Assembly (NCBI RefSeq): GCF_030297175.1 | Contig: NZ_AP028070.1 | Coordinates: forward strand, 806,001 to 870,000 | Direction of reading: 5' to 3' | Origin: Marinobacter sp. LA51 | Lineage (GTDB): Bacteria > Pseudomonadota > Gammaproteobacteria > Pseudomonadales > Oleiphilaceae | Length of the DNA: 64,000 nucleotides | Shown: piece after piece, positions 32,093-40,969 of the stretch | Position numbering within the stretch: position 1 is the first letter of the stretch | How the letters are laid out: every line of letters starts with the position of its first letter | Notes under the pieces: generated by a model | What the model was told of the DNA's origin: nothing | What the model saw: only the letters and a program-made list of their open reading frames with translations | The model's database searches: none | Translations under genes and position numbers: made by a program

Positions 32093-32896
32093 ATGATTCA
32101 AACGGAAACTGAACGACAGTTCTATCTTGGCGCGGCAGGGATACGGTTGTGGTATGCCCGTGATGCCTTGCCAGGCGCGGCGGCCAGTCCCGAATTCGAG
32201 TTTGGCGACGACGAGGCGGATGTGGTTGCAGAGCCGTGGGTGGAAGCGGCACCGGCGCCGTCCCGGTCTCAGCCCAAAGCAGCGCCACCTGTGCCCGGGC
32301 GGTCCGAGGCTGACAGTGCCCGCGTGGCCAATCTCCAGGCGCTTATGGATACACCGGCGTCGAAGCCTGACCGGCCGCAGCCGTCGAAATCGGCCGCGGT
32401 TGCTGCCGAAATCACTACCGACACTCCGCCGGTTGAAAAGACGTCAGTTTCCGCTGCCGGAAAAGTCGTGCTGGCGCTGAACCTGCAGGTCTGGATTGGC
32501 CGGAAAACGGCGGTGATTGCCAGTGTCTCGAAGGAGGCCAGTCTTCGGCTTCAGGAGACTCTGGTCGAAAACATTCTTAAAAGTGTGGGCGAGCGCGATT
32601 TGCGCTCGGTTGGTCCCATTCACTGGCCAGTCTTCAACAACGTCCGGGCGCCGGGCAATTCCCTGAGCGATCTTCGAGCTGTGCTGGAGTACGCGCTGTC
32701 GGATCTGGGCGGCCGGAAGCTGATTGCCCTCGGGGTTACTGCACCGGATGACTACCGCGGCGATGAGCCCTGGTTCCAGCACATTGCCGGTATCAGTGCG
32801 GAAATCAGCTTCAACCATAGTCTCGCCGAACTCGCCACCAGCCCGGCGCTCAAGCGTGCGTTATGGCAGGAGCTGAAGCCGCTGGCTGGTCAATGA
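32093..32896 (+). CDS. holD: Divergent DNA polymerase III psi subunit (HolD-like)
   Basis: A 267-residue protein usually annotated as hypothetical. Three things suggest it is the psi subunit of the clamp-loader complex. It lies directly before rimI and then prfC, the place of holD in E. coli. Its N-terminus (LGAAGIRLWYARDALPG) resembles the HolD start (LGIT-W---R-PGAL), the short segment that contacts the clamp loader. Its C-terminus (LAELATSPALKRALWQELKPL) resembles the HolD end with its ALW motif. Between them, residues 35-125 form a Pro/Ala/Glu-rich, probably unstructured linker that makes it twice the E. coli length (137). Divergent long psi proteins are known in pseudomonads. It overlaps rimI by ATGA. 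Confidence 0.6.
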   Translation: MIQTETERQFYLGAAGIRLWYARDALPGAAASPEFEFGDDEADVVAEPWVEAAPAPSRSQPKAAPPVPGRSEADSARVANLQALMDTPASKPDRPQPSKSAAVAAEITTDTPPVEKTSVSAAGKVVLALNLQVWIGRKTAVIASVSKEASLRLQETLVENILKSVGERDLRSVGPIHWPVFNNVRAPGNSLSDLRAVLEYALSDLGGRKLIALGVTAPDDYRGDEPWFQHIAGISAEISFNHSLAELATSPALKRALWQELKPLAGQ

Positions 32897-33381
32897 TGCG
32901 GGGCTCGGAAACCTACCAACGGGTGCTGGACGGGGATCTTCTGATTCGTGGCCTCACCACGGATGACCTGCCCCGGGCTCTTTCGATCGAGCGCCAAGGG
33001 CATTCCTACCCCTGGGCTGAGACACTGTTCCGCGACTGTTTTCGGGCCAACTATCGGTTGTGGGCTGCCTGCCATGGCGATCTTTTGGTGGGCTACGCCG
33101 TGGTCGCCTATATGTTCGACGAAGCCCATCTGCTGAACCTGTGCGTGGATCCACGCTGGCAGGGGCAGGGCGCCGGGCGACGATTGCTCAGGCATTTGCT
33201 GAGCGAGGCCGCCCGTGAGCAGATGGTTCAGACCATTCTTGAGGTTCGCCTCAGTAACGACGCCGCTTACCGGCTCTATTCGGTGGAGGGGTTTGAAGAA
33301 ATCGGTCGACGGCCGGAGTTCTATCCAAACGGCGAAGGCCGTGAGGATGCCCGGGTCATGGCGCTCCAATTCCCCGCTTGA
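32893..33381 (+). CDS. rimI: Ribosomal protein S18 alanine N-acetyltransferase
   Basis: A GNAT-family enzyme of 162 residues that acetylates the N-terminus of ribosomal protein S18. It has the acetyl-CoA site VDPRWQGQGAGRRLLRHLL (Q/R-x-x-G-x-G/A pattern) and the C-terminal LEVRLSNDAAYRLYSVEGF-E typical of RimI. The ATG at 32893 overlaps the preceding TGA, so translation is probably coupled. A longer frame from 32863 would lie inside the upstream gene and is rejected. Confidence 0.9.
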   Translation: MMRGSETYQRVLDGDLLIRGLTTDDLPRALSIERQGHSYPWAETLFRDCFRANYRLWAACHGDLLVGYAVVAYMFDEAHLLNLCVDPRWQGQGAGRRLLRHLLSEAAREQMVQTILEVRLSNDAAYRLYSVEGFEEIGRRPEFYPNGEGREDARVMALQFPA

Positions 33382-33470
33382 TGTCTCGGTAATAGCGGTT
33401 CGCGTCAGAATCCCTTAGCCCCTATAATAGCGCCTTTCTCGGAACATCAGATTCAGGTTGTCTTTCTATT

Positions 33471-35051
33471 ATGTCGAACCTTCCTCAGGAAGTGGCCAAG
33501 CGCCGAACTTTCGCGATCATCTCGCACCCGGATGCGGGTAAAACCACGATCACGGAAAAGGTCCTGCTGTTCGGGCAGGCGATCCAGAAAGCCGGTACCG
33601 TTAAAGGTAAAAAATCCGGCCAGCATGCCAAGTCCGACTGGATGGAAATGGAAAAGGAGCGGGGTATCTCCGTGACCACCTCCGTCATGCAGTTCCCTTA
33701 CGGCGGCAAGCTGGTCAATCTGCTGGATACGCCAGGTCACGAAGACTTTTCTGAAGATACTTATCGGACCCTGACTGCGGTAGATTCCTGCCTGATGGTG
33801 ATCGACAGCGCCAAGGGTGTTGAGGAGCGGACCATCAAACTGATGGAAGTCACCCGCCTGCGCGACACACCCATTCTGACGTTCATGAACAAGCTGGACC
33901 GGGACACTCGGGACCCGGTCGAACTGATGGATGAGGTCGAGGACGTGCTCAAGATCGCCTGTGCGCCCATCACCTGGCCAATCGGTATGGGTAAGGGGTT
34001 CAAGGGCGTTTACCACCTGCTCCGTGACGAGGTTGTTCTGTACCAGTCAGGTCAGGGGCACATGATTCAGGACACCCGGATCATTGCCGGTCTGGATAAT
34101 CCCGAGCTGGATGAAGTCATTGGTGCCTACGCCGCCGACCTGCGGGATGAGATCGAGTTGGTCAAAGGCGCGTCCCACGAATTCGATCAGCAGGCGTTTC
34201 TCGCCGGTGAGCTGACCCCGGTGTTCTTCGGTACGGCATTGGGCAACTTCGGAGTCGATCATATGCTCGACGGTCTGGTTGAGTGGGCACCGCAACCTCA
34301 GCCCCGGGAAACTGATGTGCGCGAGGTGGAACCCGCCGACGATGGCTTCTCCGGGTTTGTGTTTAAGATTCAGGCCAACATGGATCCCCAGCATCGGGAC
34401 CGGGTGGCGTTCATGCGCATTGTTTCCGGTAAATACGAGCAGGGCATGAAAGCTCGCCACGTACGTATTGGCAAGGAAGTGCGCTTCTCCGACGCGCTCA
34501 CCTTTATGGCTGGCGATCGTGACCATGCCGCCGAAGCCTTTGCTGGCGATATCATCGGCCTGCACAACCACGGCACCATCCAGCTTGGTGACACCTTCAC
34601 AGCGGGTGAGAACATGAAGTTCACGGGCATCCCGAACTTTGCCCCGGAACTGTTCCGCCGTATTCGCCTGAAAGATCCGCTCAAGGCCAAGCAGCTCCAG
34701 AAGGGCTTGATTCAGTTGTCCGAGGAGGGCGCGGTTCAGGTCTTCCGGCCACTGCGGAATAACGACCTGATCGTTGGTGCCGTCGGTGTGCTGCAGTTCG
34801 ATGTGGTGGTCAGCCGCTTGAAGAGCGAATACAAGGTTGAGGCGATCTACGAGCCCATCAACGTGGCAACAGCGCGCTGGGTAACCTGCAAGGACGAGCG
34901 CAAGCTGGATGAATTCCAGCGCAAGAACAACGACAACCTGGCCCTGGATGGCAGTGACCGGCTGGCCTATATCGCGCCAACCATGGTTAACCTGAATCTG
35001 GCCCAGGAGCGGTTCCCGGATGTGGAATTCCACAAGACCCGGGAGCATTAA
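33471..35051 (+). CDS. prfC: Peptide chain release factor 3
   Basis: A GTPase that recycles RF1 and RF2 from the ribosome after termination. The 526 residues are the normal length. G1 is SHPDAGKTT at 18-26, the switch-region Asp-x-x-Gly is in [10 protein letters not shown], and NKLD sits near 142-145. Domains II and III follow ([20 protein letters not shown] and [17 protein letters not shown]). The ribosome site is weak (no clear GGAG near 33471). It is immediately followed by a TatD-family gene with a 21-base gap. Confidence 0.96.
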   Translation: MSNLPQEVAKRRTFAIISHPDAGKTTITEKVLLFGQAIQKAGTVKGKKSGQHAKSDWMEMEKERGISVTTSVMQFPYGGKLVNLLDTPGHEDFSEDTYRTLTAVDSCLMVIDSAKGVEERTIKLMEVTRLRDTPILTFMNKLDRDTRDPVELMDEVEDVLKIACAPITWPIGMGKGFKGVYHLLRDEVVLYQSGQGHMIQDTRIIAGLDNPELDEVIGAYAADLRDEIELVKGASHEFDQQAFLAGELTPVFFGTALGNFGVDHMLDGLVEWAPQPQPRETDVREVEPADDGFSGFVFKIQANMDPQHRDRVAFMRIVSGKYEQGMKARHVRIGKEVRFSDALTFMAGDRDHAAEAFAGDIIGLHNHGTIQLGDTFTAGENMKFTGIPNFAPELFRRIRLKDPLKAKQLQKGLIQLSEEGAVQVFRPLRNNDLIVGAVGVLQFDVVVSRLKSEYKVEAIYEPINVATARWVTCKDERKLDEFQRKNNDNLALDGSDRLAYIAPTMVNLNLAQERFPDVEFHKTREH

Positions 35052-35072
35052 GCTACCGAGTTGGAGGTTGCT

Positions 35073-35861
35073 GTGCAGCTGGTCGACGCCCATTGTCATT
35101 TTGACTTTCCGGAGTTCGACGACTGTCGCGACGGTGAGCTGGCGAAGGCACGGGCCTCTGGCCTGGTAGGTTTGGTTATCCCCGGGGTCCGTCGGTCCGA
35201 CTGGTCCCGGGTGCGCGATACCGCCGTGGCTTTTCCGGAAGGAGCTTATTGCCTGGGTATCCATCCCTGGTACGTCGGCGAGCATGATGCCGGCGACCTG
35301 GAATTGCTTGAGCAGTTGGCCAATGACCATCCTGAGCGTTTTCTTGCTATCGGTGAGTGCGGGCTGGATCGGCTTCGCGGCACGATGGCAGAGCAGTGGC
35401 CCTGGTTCGAGGCACAAGTCGGACTCGCGGCGCGATTGGATTTACCCCTGGTGATTCATTCGGTTCGCACCCACGACGAGATTCACGGTGCGTTGCGCCG
35501 CCTCAACTGGAATGGGCCTGCGCTGGTCCACGGCTTTTCCGGCAGTTTTCAGCAGGCGGAAAAGCTGGTGGCGCTGGGTTGCTCGATAGGTGTCGGTGGA
35601 GTCATTACCCATCCACGGGCGCGCAAGACCCGGGACGCGGTAGCCCGGCTGCCGCTGGAGGCGCTGGTGCTGGAAACCGATGCGCCCGATATGTCGCCCC
35701 AGGGTGTGGATGCCGGGCGCAATTCGCCGGCCAATCTCGGGCAGATCCTGAGCGTGCTCGCCGAGTTGCGGGGCATGTCAGAGCAGGCGCTGGCGCCAAT
35801 TCTGTTGGATAACGTGGCCGCGCTATACCGCTGGCGACCCGGTGACATCCCTTTGGCATAG
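35073..35861 (+). CDS. TatD-family metal-dependent hydrolase
   Basis: A 262-residue TIM-barrel hydrolase. TatD proteins are metal-dependent nucleases, but substrates of individual paralogues are often unknown. Metal-site motifs in order: VDAHCHFD (first His pair), GECGLD, PLVIHSVRTHDE, VHGFSGS, and ETDAPDMSPQG near the end. The GTG at 35073 has GGAGG five bases upstream and begins QLVDAHCHFD as expected. The TTG at 35061 is less likely. It follows prfC by 21 bases. Confidence 0.87.
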   Translation: MQLVDAHCHFDFPEFDDCRDGELAKARASGLVGLVIPGVRRSDWSRVRDTAVAFPEGAYCLGIHPWYVGEHDAGDLELLEQLANDHPERFLAIGECGLDRLRGTMAEQWPWFEAQVGLAARLDLPLVIHSVRTHDEIHGALRRLNWNGPALVHGFSGSFQQAEKLVALGCSIGVGGVITHPRARKTRDAVARLPLEALVLETDAPDMSPQGVDAGRNSPANLGQILSVLAELRGMSEQALAPILLDNVAALYRWRPGDIPLA

Positions 35862-35889
35862 GGGAATAACGAAACACCGAGGGTCAGGG

Positions 35890-35918
35890 TTGGCATTCTT
35901 TGGTGGTTCGAGTATACT
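35890..35918 (+). promoter_or_regulatory. Promoter for rplM-rpsI
   Basis: TTGGCA (35890-35895), 17-base spacer, TATACT (35913-35918). The transcript would carry a leader of about 140 bases before rplM, a place where ribosomal protein operons are often controlled. I could not identify a specific binding fold. Confidence 0.75.
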
Positions 35919-36065
35919 TCGCGCCCTGGCTTTTCAAGGCGATGTCACTGTCTCAGCCCCGAACGGTGTCACTGCCACAGTAATTACAGGTACAAATCTC
36001 TCCCGGAACCAAGCTATTCGGGTGGAGGTTTTAACGTTTCTTATATAGCGTTCAAGGCGGAATCA

Positions 36066-36494
36066 ATGAAGACTCTGAGTGCGAAACCAGAAACAGTAAA
36101 ACGTGACTGGTACGTTGTAGACGCAGCCGGCAAGACGCTGGGTCGTCTGTCAACCGAAATCGCCCGTCGTCTGCGGGGCAAGCATAAGCCTGAGTATACC
36201 CCTCATGTAGACACTGGCGATTACATTGTAGTTATCAATGCTGGCCAGGTCCGGGTTACCGGCAAAAAGGCATCTGACAAGATGTACTACAGTCACACTG
36301 GCTTTCCGGGTGGAATCAAGTCCATCTCTTTCGAGAAGCTGGTAGACAAGGCGCCTGAGCAAGTTATTATGAAGTCTGTCAAAGGCATGCTTCCGAAAGG
36401 CCCGCTCGGCCGCGCCATGTTCAAGAAGCTGAAAATCTATGCCGGCGCTGAGCATCCTCACGCAGCCCAGCAGCCCAAAGAACTCGACATTTAA
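36066..36494 (+). CDS. rplM: 50S ribosomal protein L13
   Basis: A 142-residue protein with the L13 signature across the chain: [21 protein letters not shown] near the start (two residues longer than quoted elsewhere), then [21 protein letters not shown], and [19 protein letters not shown]. It has the standard partner rpsI 12 bases downstream. Confidence 0.98.
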   Translation: MKTLSAKPETVKRDWYVVDAAGKTLGRLSTEIARRLRGKHKPEYTPHVDTGDYIVVINAGQVRVTGKKASDKMYYSHTGFPGGIKSISFEKLVDKAPEQVIMKSVKGMLPKGPLGRAMFKKLKIYAGAEHPHAAQQPKELDI

Positions 36495-36506
36495 CGGAAG
36501 GCGGAT

Positions 36507-36899
36507 ATGTCTGTAGCACAAAATTACGGTACTGGTCGCCGCAAGACATCCACGGCTCGGGTTTTTATCAAGCCGGGAAGCGGTAACATCTCTATCAACG
36601 GTCGCACTATTGAAGATTTCTTCGGTCGTGAGACTTTGCGCATGATCGTTCGTCAGCCGCTGGTTGTTGCGGAATCGGCTGATCGTTTCGATATCAACAT
36701 CACCGTTAAAGGTGGTGGTATTAGCGGCCAGGCCGGCGCTATTCGCCACGGTCTGACTCGTGCGCTGATGGATTATGACGAAACACTACGTCCGGCTCTG
36801 CGCAAAGCGGGTTACGTTACCCGTGATGCTCGTGAAGTCGAGCGTAAGAAAGTGGGTCTGCGTAAGGCGCGTAAGCGTCCTCAGTTCTCCAAGCGTTAA
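36507..36899 (+). CDS. rpsI: 30S ribosomal protein S9
   Basis: A 130-residue protein with [14 protein letters not shown] at the N-terminus and the basic C-terminal tail [17 protein letters not shown] that reaches the P-site tRNA. GGAAGG lies ahead of the ATG. A terminator follows. Confidence 0.98.
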   Translation: MSVAQNYGTGRRKTSTARVFIKPGSGNISINGRTIEDFFGRETLRMIVRQPLVVAESADRFDINITVKGGGISGQAGAIRHGLTRALMDYDETLRPALRKAGYVTRDAREVERKKVGLRKARKRPQFSKR

Positions 36900-36920
36900 T
36901 ACCGCTGGAGCAGAACCCGA

Positions 36921-36949
36921 AAAACCCGGCCAATTGGTCGGGTTTTTTT
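36921..36949 (+). terminator. Rho-independent terminator after rpsI
   Basis: CCCGGCC (36925-36931) pairs with GGTCGGG (36936-36942, one G-T) around AATT. A-run before and seven T after. Confidence 0.88.
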
Positions 36950-37026
36950 ATGCCCGTTTTCCGAGCAAGCCAGCTAAGCTGGAGTGGGGAACGGCCGCCG
37001 ATAGCGGCTTTCCGACTTGTAAGCAC

Positions 37027-37045
37027 ATGGTAATTTCATTACCAT
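37027..37045. promoter_or_regulatory. Perfect palindrome upstream of petABC
   Basis: ATGGTAAT (37027-37034), TTC, ATTACCAT (37038-37045): an exact 8-bp inverted repeat. A TATATT (37055-37060) follows at the right place for a -10, so the palindrome would overlap the -35 region as an operator would. I do not recognise the regulator. Confidence 0.45.
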
Positions 37046-37140
37046 TTGGTCGCTTATATTTTTGGGTTGTGAAGTCCTTTTAGATGCACATTGCCAGCTG
37101 TGTTGCGGGCTGTGACATCGCCTGATGGGAGAAAACCATA

Positions 37141-37734
37141 ATGAGTAATGGCGACGTGAGCCAAGGCCGGCGCCGGTTTCTGATTGGCGCTACAGCAGCT
37201 GTCGGCGGGGTTGGCGTTGTTGGTGCGGCGGTTCCTTTTCTGGGGTCATGGAATCCCAGCGCAAAGGCCGAAGCGGCCGGCGCACCGGTAACTGTCAATG
37301 TCAGCAAGCTGGAACCAGGTCAACAGATTACCGTCGAATGGCGTGGAAAGCCGGTGTGGGTTATCCGCCGGGATAAGGCGATGCTCGATAATATTGAAAA
37401 ACTGAATGAGACGGTGAAAGACCCTCAGTCAGAAACGCCGCAGCAGCCACCTTATATTGAGGGAATCTATCGCGCACTCAAGCCGGAAATCGCGGTCATT
37501 GTCGGCTTGTGTACCCATTTGGGTTGTGTGCCTTCCTATCGTCCGGAAGTTGCTCCGGCAGATCTTGGCGAGGACTGGCTCGGCGGTTTGTTCTGCCCCT
37601 GTCACGGCTCCAAGTACGATCTTGCCGGTCGAGTCTATGACGCACAGCCAGCGCCCTTGAACCTAGAGGTTCCCCCGTATCGTTACGACGATGATACGAC
37701 CCTCACGATTGGACTTGATCCGGAGGCGGCGTAA
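37141..37734 (+). CDS. petA: Ubiquinol-cytochrome c reductase, Rieske subunit
   Basis: The 2Fe-2S subunit of the bc1 complex that accepts electrons from ubiquinol. The 197 residues start with a Tat-type signal anchor (GRRRFLIGATAAVGGVGVVG) that stays as the membrane helix. Cluster motifs are CTHLGCVP near 123 and CPCHGSKYD near 152, giving the two Cys and two His ligands and a disulfide pair. TAATG couples it to petB. Confidence 0.96.
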   Translation: MSNGDVSQGRRRFLIGATAAVGGVGVVGAAVPFLGSWNPSAKAEAAGAPVTVNVSKLEPGQQITVEWRGKPVWVIRRDKAMLDNIEKLNETVKDPQSETPQQPPYIEGIYRALKPEIAVIVGLCTHLGCVPSYRPEVAPADLGEDWLGGLFCPCHGSKYDLAGRVYDAQPAPLNLEVPPYRYDDDTTLTIGLDPEAA

Positions 37735-38966
37735 TGAACAAGTTGTTGAACTGGGTAGACGAGCGTCTGCCCGTTGTTGATGCTTGGAACAAGCACGTAG
37801 GCAAGTACTACGCGCCCAAGAACTTCAACATGTGGTACTTCTTCGGCTCACTGGCCATGCTGGTGCTGGTTAACCAGCTAATCACCGGTATCTGGCTGAC
37901 CATGAGCTACAACCCTTCGGCCGAGGGGGCGTTTGCGTCCGTTGAATACATCATGCGTGATGTCGAGTGGGGTTGGCTGCTGCGCTACCTGCACTCCACC
38001 GGCGCTTCTGCGTTCTTCATTGTCGTCTATCTGCACATGTTCCGTGGTCTGATGTACGGCTCGTATCAGAAGCCCCGTGAGCTGATCTGGATCTTCGGCA
38101 TGCTGATCTATCTGATGCTGATGGCGGAAGCCTTCATGGGCTATCTGCTGCCTTGGGGGCAGATGTCCTACTGGGGTGCTCAGGTCATCGTGAACCTGTT
38201 CGGTGCTATTCCGGTCATCGGTGAAGACCTGTCCTTGTGGATTCGCGGTGACTACCTGATTTCAGGTATCACTCTGAACCGCTTCTTCGCCCTGCACGTT
38301 GTAGCCCTGCCAATCGTGTTGCTGGGTTTGGTAGTGCTGCACATCCTGGCGCTGCACGAAGTGGGTTCGAACAACCCTGATGGTATCGATATCAAGAAGA
38401 ACAAGGACGAGAACGGCAACCCCAAAGACGGTATTCCGTTCCATCCTTACTATACTGTGCACGATTTATTGGGTGTGGCAGTGTTCTTCTTTATTTTCTT
38501 CGTGGTGGTGTTCTTCTTCCCGGAGGCGGGTGGTCTGTTCATCGAGAAGCCCAACTTTGAGCCGGCGAACGCGCTCAAGACGCCGGATCACATAGCGCCG
38601 GTCTGGTACTTCACGCCGTTCTACGCAATGTTGCGTGCGGTTACGGTCGACCTATTTGGTCTGCCGGCCAAGTTCTGGGGTGTGGTTGTCATGGGTGGCG
38701 CCATTGCTATCCTGTTCGTACTGCCATGGCTGGATCGCAGCCCGGTTCGCTCCATGCGATACAAAGGCTGGATGAGCCGCGTCGCGCTTGCCATCCTGGT
38801 TGTCAGCTTTGTGGTGCTGGGTTACCTGGGATTGGTGCCGGCCACAGAAGGACGTACCACCGTCGCCCAGATCCTGACTGTGCTGTACTTCCTCTACTTC
38901 ATTCTCATGCCGTTCTACACGCGTATGGAAAAAACCAAGCCAGTGCCAGAGAGGGTGACAGGATAA
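37734..38966 (+). CDS. petB: Cytochrome b of the bc1 complex
   Basis: Integral subunit with two b haems and both quinone sites. At 410 residues it matches proteobacterial forms. Landmarks: the helix with GWLLRYLHSTGASAFFIVVY, LPWGQMSYWGAQVI, haem-ligand His residues in the paired helices, and the Qo-site PEWY-like segment as PVWYF in DHIAPVWYFTPFYAMLR. About eight or nine transmembrane helices. It starts on the petA stop and ends on the petC start. Confidence 0.96.
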   Translation: MNKLLNWVDERLPVVDAWNKHVGKYYAPKNFNMWYFFGSLAMLVLVNQLITGIWLTMSYNPSAEGAFASVEYIMRDVEWGWLLRYLHSTGASAFFIVVYLHMFRGLMYGSYQKPRELIWIFGMLIYLMLMAEAFMGYLLPWGQMSYWGAQVIVNLFGAIPVIGEDLSLWIRGDYLISGITLNRFFALHVVALPIVLLGLVVLHILALHEVGSNNPDGIDIKKNKDENGNPKDGIPFHPYYTVHDLLGVAVFFFIFFVVVFFFPEAGGLFIEKPNFEPANALKTPDHIAPVWYFTPFYAMLRAVTVDLFGLPAKFWGVVVMGGAIAILFVLPWLDRSPVRSMRYKGWMSRVALAILVVSFVVLGYLGLVPATEGRTTVAQILTVLYFLYFILMPFYTRMEKTKPVPERVTG

Positions 38967-39721
38967 TGAGAAAGCTGATTTTTGGTCTTTTCATCGCAAT
39001 CCTGCCAGCCCTCGGGCTGGCTGCCGGCGGCGGTGTTCCGCTCGATAACATCGAGACGGACCACACCGACAAGGCATCTTTGCAGCGTGGTGTGGCTCTG
39101 TTCACCAACTACTGCATGGGCTGCCACTCCATGGAGTACGCCCGTTATAAGCGGGTGTCCGATGACCTGGAGATTCCTGTCGAGCTGTACGAGGAGAATC
39201 TGATTTTCACCGGTGCAAAGATCGGTGAGCTGATGAAGAACTCCATGAACAAGGATATGGCAGCGGACTGGTTTGGCGCACCGCCACCGGATCTGACTCT
39301 GGAAACCCGCCTGCGTGGCGAGTCCTGGGTGTACTCCTATCTTCGTGGGTTCTACAAGGACGACAGCCGTCCGCTGGGCGTGAATAACGTGGTCTATGCC
39401 AATGTTGGTATGCCTCACGTTATGGTGGGTCTGCAGGGGTTGTGCGCGGTAGAGCCGAAGATCGGTGTCGATGCCAGTGTCGAGCCGTTGAGCGGTAACA
39501 TCAACAACGCTGACGTCTGCCCGGAATACGCTATCGAAGGCAGCATGTCTGCTGCTGAATTCGACCAGGCAATGTACGACCTGACCAACTTCATGTCTTA
39601 CATGGGCGACCCCATACGGGTAGAGCGCGAGCGTTTGGGCGTATTCGTTCTAATCTTTGTCGCGATCTTCTTCGTCTTTGCCTATCTGCTCAATCGTGAG
39701 TACTGGAAGGACGTGCACTAA
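38966..39721 (+). CDS. petC: Cytochrome c1 of the bc1 complex
   Basis: A 251-residue membrane-anchored c-type cytochrome. Signal peptide MRKLIFGLFIAILPALGLAA, haem motif CMGCHS near residue 50, Met ligand region VGMPHVM, and a C-terminal anchor (VLIFVAIFFVFAYLL). The ATG at 38966 overlaps the petB stop. A frame open from 38726 lies inside petB and is rejected. Confidence 0.95.
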   Translation: MRKLIFGLFIAILPALGLAAGGGVPLDNIETDHTDKASLQRGVALFTNYCMGCHSMEYARYKRVSDDLEIPVELYEENLIFTGAKIGELMKNSMNKDMAADWFGAPPPDLTLETRLRGESWVYSYLRGFYKDDSRPLGVNNVVYANVGMPHVMVGLQGLCAVEPKIGVDASVEPLSGNINNADVCPEYAIEGSMSAAEFDQAMYDLTNFMSYMGDPIRVERERLGVFVLIFVAIFFVFAYLLNREYWKDVH

Positions 39722-39730
39722 GAAATAGGG

Positions 39731-39736
39731 TATAAT
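39731..39736 (+). promoter_or_regulatory. Consensus -10 box between petC and its terminator
   Basis: A perfect TATAAT 10 bases after petC, without a recognisable -35. If used, RNA for sspA would start near 39743 and carry the hairpin at 39750-39779 in its leader. Confidence 0.35.
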
Positions 39737-39749
39737 CCCGTTTCCCGAT

Positions 39750-39793
39750 TTCCAGTGGGCATTAACCGGCCCACTGGAATTTTGCGTTTTTTC
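39750..39793 (+). terminator. Terminator after petC
   Basis: A perfect 11-bp stem, TTCCAGTGGGC (39750-39760) with GCCCACTGGAA (39769-39779). It is followed by TTTTGCGTTTTTT, a T-run broken by GCG. Confidence 0.8.
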
Positions 39794-39830
39794 GGAATCA
39801 TTTCGGTTTGTTTACTCGTGAGGTAGTTTT

Positions 39831-40460
39831 ATGGGCGTTGTGACCAAGCGGTCATCAATGACGTTTTTCTCGGATCCGGTCAGCCATTACAGCCACAGAG
39901 TGCGTATTGTTCTGGCAGAGAAGGGTGTTACCGTCGACATTGTGGACGTGGATCCTGATAACCCGCCGGCTGAGTTGGCGGACACGAATCCATACAACGC
40001 CTTGCCTACGCTGGTCGATCGTGATCTGGTGCTGTACGAGCCCAACATCATGATGGAGTATCTGGACGAGCGTTTCCCGCATCCTCCGTTGTTGCCGGTA
40101 TACCCGGTGGCTCGCGCTAACAGCCGTCTGATGATTCACCGTATCCAGCGCGACTGGTGTGGTCTGGTTGATCAGATCGTGGCCCAGCCGAATGCCAAGG
40201 CCTCAGATGCCGCTCGTAAAGAGCTGCGCGAGAGTCTGCTGGCGACTGCGCCGCTTTTTGGTGAAATGCCGTTCTTCCTGTCTGAAGAATTTACCATCGT
40301 CGATTGCTGCATCGCCCCGATCCTGTGGCGTCTGCCGGCGCTCGGTGTGGATCTGGACGACAAGCAGGCGCGTCCGCTGCATAAGTACATGGAAAGCATC
40401 TTCAGTCGTGAGGGCTTCAAAGCCAGCCTTTCTGACCTCGAAGAAGACATGCGCAGCTAA
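39831..40460 (+). CDS. sspA: Stringent starvation protein A
   Basis: A 209-residue glutathione-S-transferase-fold protein that binds RNA polymerase and affects stress gene expression. Thioredoxin-like N-domain: [22 protein letters not shown] and [19 protein letters not shown]. The helical C-domain begins about residue 90. SspA proteins lack GST activity. The pair sspA-sspB after petABC is the usual order in Pseudomonas-like genomes. Confidence 0.93.
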   Translation: MGVVTKRSSMTFFSDPVSHYSHRVRIVLAEKGVTVDIVDVDPDNPPAELADTNPYNALPTLVDRDLVLYEPNIMMEYLDERFPHPPLLPVYPVARANSRLMIHRIQRDWCGLVDQIVAQPNAKASDAARKELRESLLATAPLFGEMPFFLSEEFTIVDCCIAPILWRLPALGVDLDDKQARPLHKYMESIFSREGFKASLSDLEEDMRS

Positions 40461-40498
40461 ACGGTCGACACCCGCTATACCGGTCCAGGAGATTGGCA

Positions 40499-40927
40499 GT
40501 GCCTGATAACAGTATCACCATGACATCGAGCCGTCCGTACCTTGTCCGGGCCTTCAACGAGTGGATTCTGGATAACGACTGTACCCCGTACATCGTAGTG
40601 GATGCCGGAGTTCAGGGCGTTCAGGTTCCCACTGAGCACGTTGCGAACGGTCAGATCGTGTTGAACATCAGCCCGGGGGCAGTTCGAGGTCTGGTGGTCG
40701 GTAACGGTGCCCTTGAGTTCAGTGCGCGCTTTGGTGGTGTGCCGATGCAGGTGTTCATTCCTCTGCAGGCGGTCATGGCCATATACGCCAAGGAGAACGG
40801 TGAGGGTATGGTGTTTGGCAGTGAGCCGGGCTCTCCAGATCCGGACGGCACCACCGACAAGGGCGATTCCGGCCCAGGTGGAGAGGATCGGCCATCAGGC
40901 CGGCCTACGCTCAAGGTTGTGAAATAG
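40499..40927 (+). CDS. sspB: ClpXP adaptor SspB
   Basis: Delivers ssrA-tagged proteins to ClpXP. The 142-residue product has the SspB core (RPYLVRAFNEWILDND near the start, then GQIVLNISPGAVRGLVVGN and ARFGGVPMQVFIPLQAVMAI). An acidic, Gly/Pro-rich linker follows, then the C-terminal ClpX-binding tail RPTLKVVK. The start is GTG at 40499, with AGGAG seven bases before; an ATG at 40520 would remove seven residues. Confidence 0.94.
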   Translation: MPDNSITMTSSRPYLVRAFNEWILDNDCTPYIVVDAGVQGVQVPTEHVANGQIVLNISPGAVRGLVVGNGALEFSARFGGVPMQVFIPLQAVMAIYAKENGEGMVFGSEPGSPDPDGTTDKGDSGPGGEDRPSGRPTLKVVK

Positions 40928-40940
40928 CGAATCGATCGTC

Positions 40941-40969
40941 AAAAAAGCCAGCAATTGCTGGCTTTTTTT
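40941..40969. terminator. Bidirectional terminator between sspB and diaA
   Basis: Six A, GCCAGC, AATT, GCTGGC, seven T: a symmetrical hairpin that can stop transcription from both convergent genes. It touches the diaA stop codon. Confidence 0.9.

Noticed and set aside
34047..35417. 456-codon open frame antisense to prfC and the TatD gene
   Set aside because: Overlaps two clear genes and shows no motif of its own.
38726..38965. Upstream extension of petC
   Set aside because: It would lie inside petB and place 80 residues before the signal peptide; the ATG at 38966 is coupled to the petB stop.
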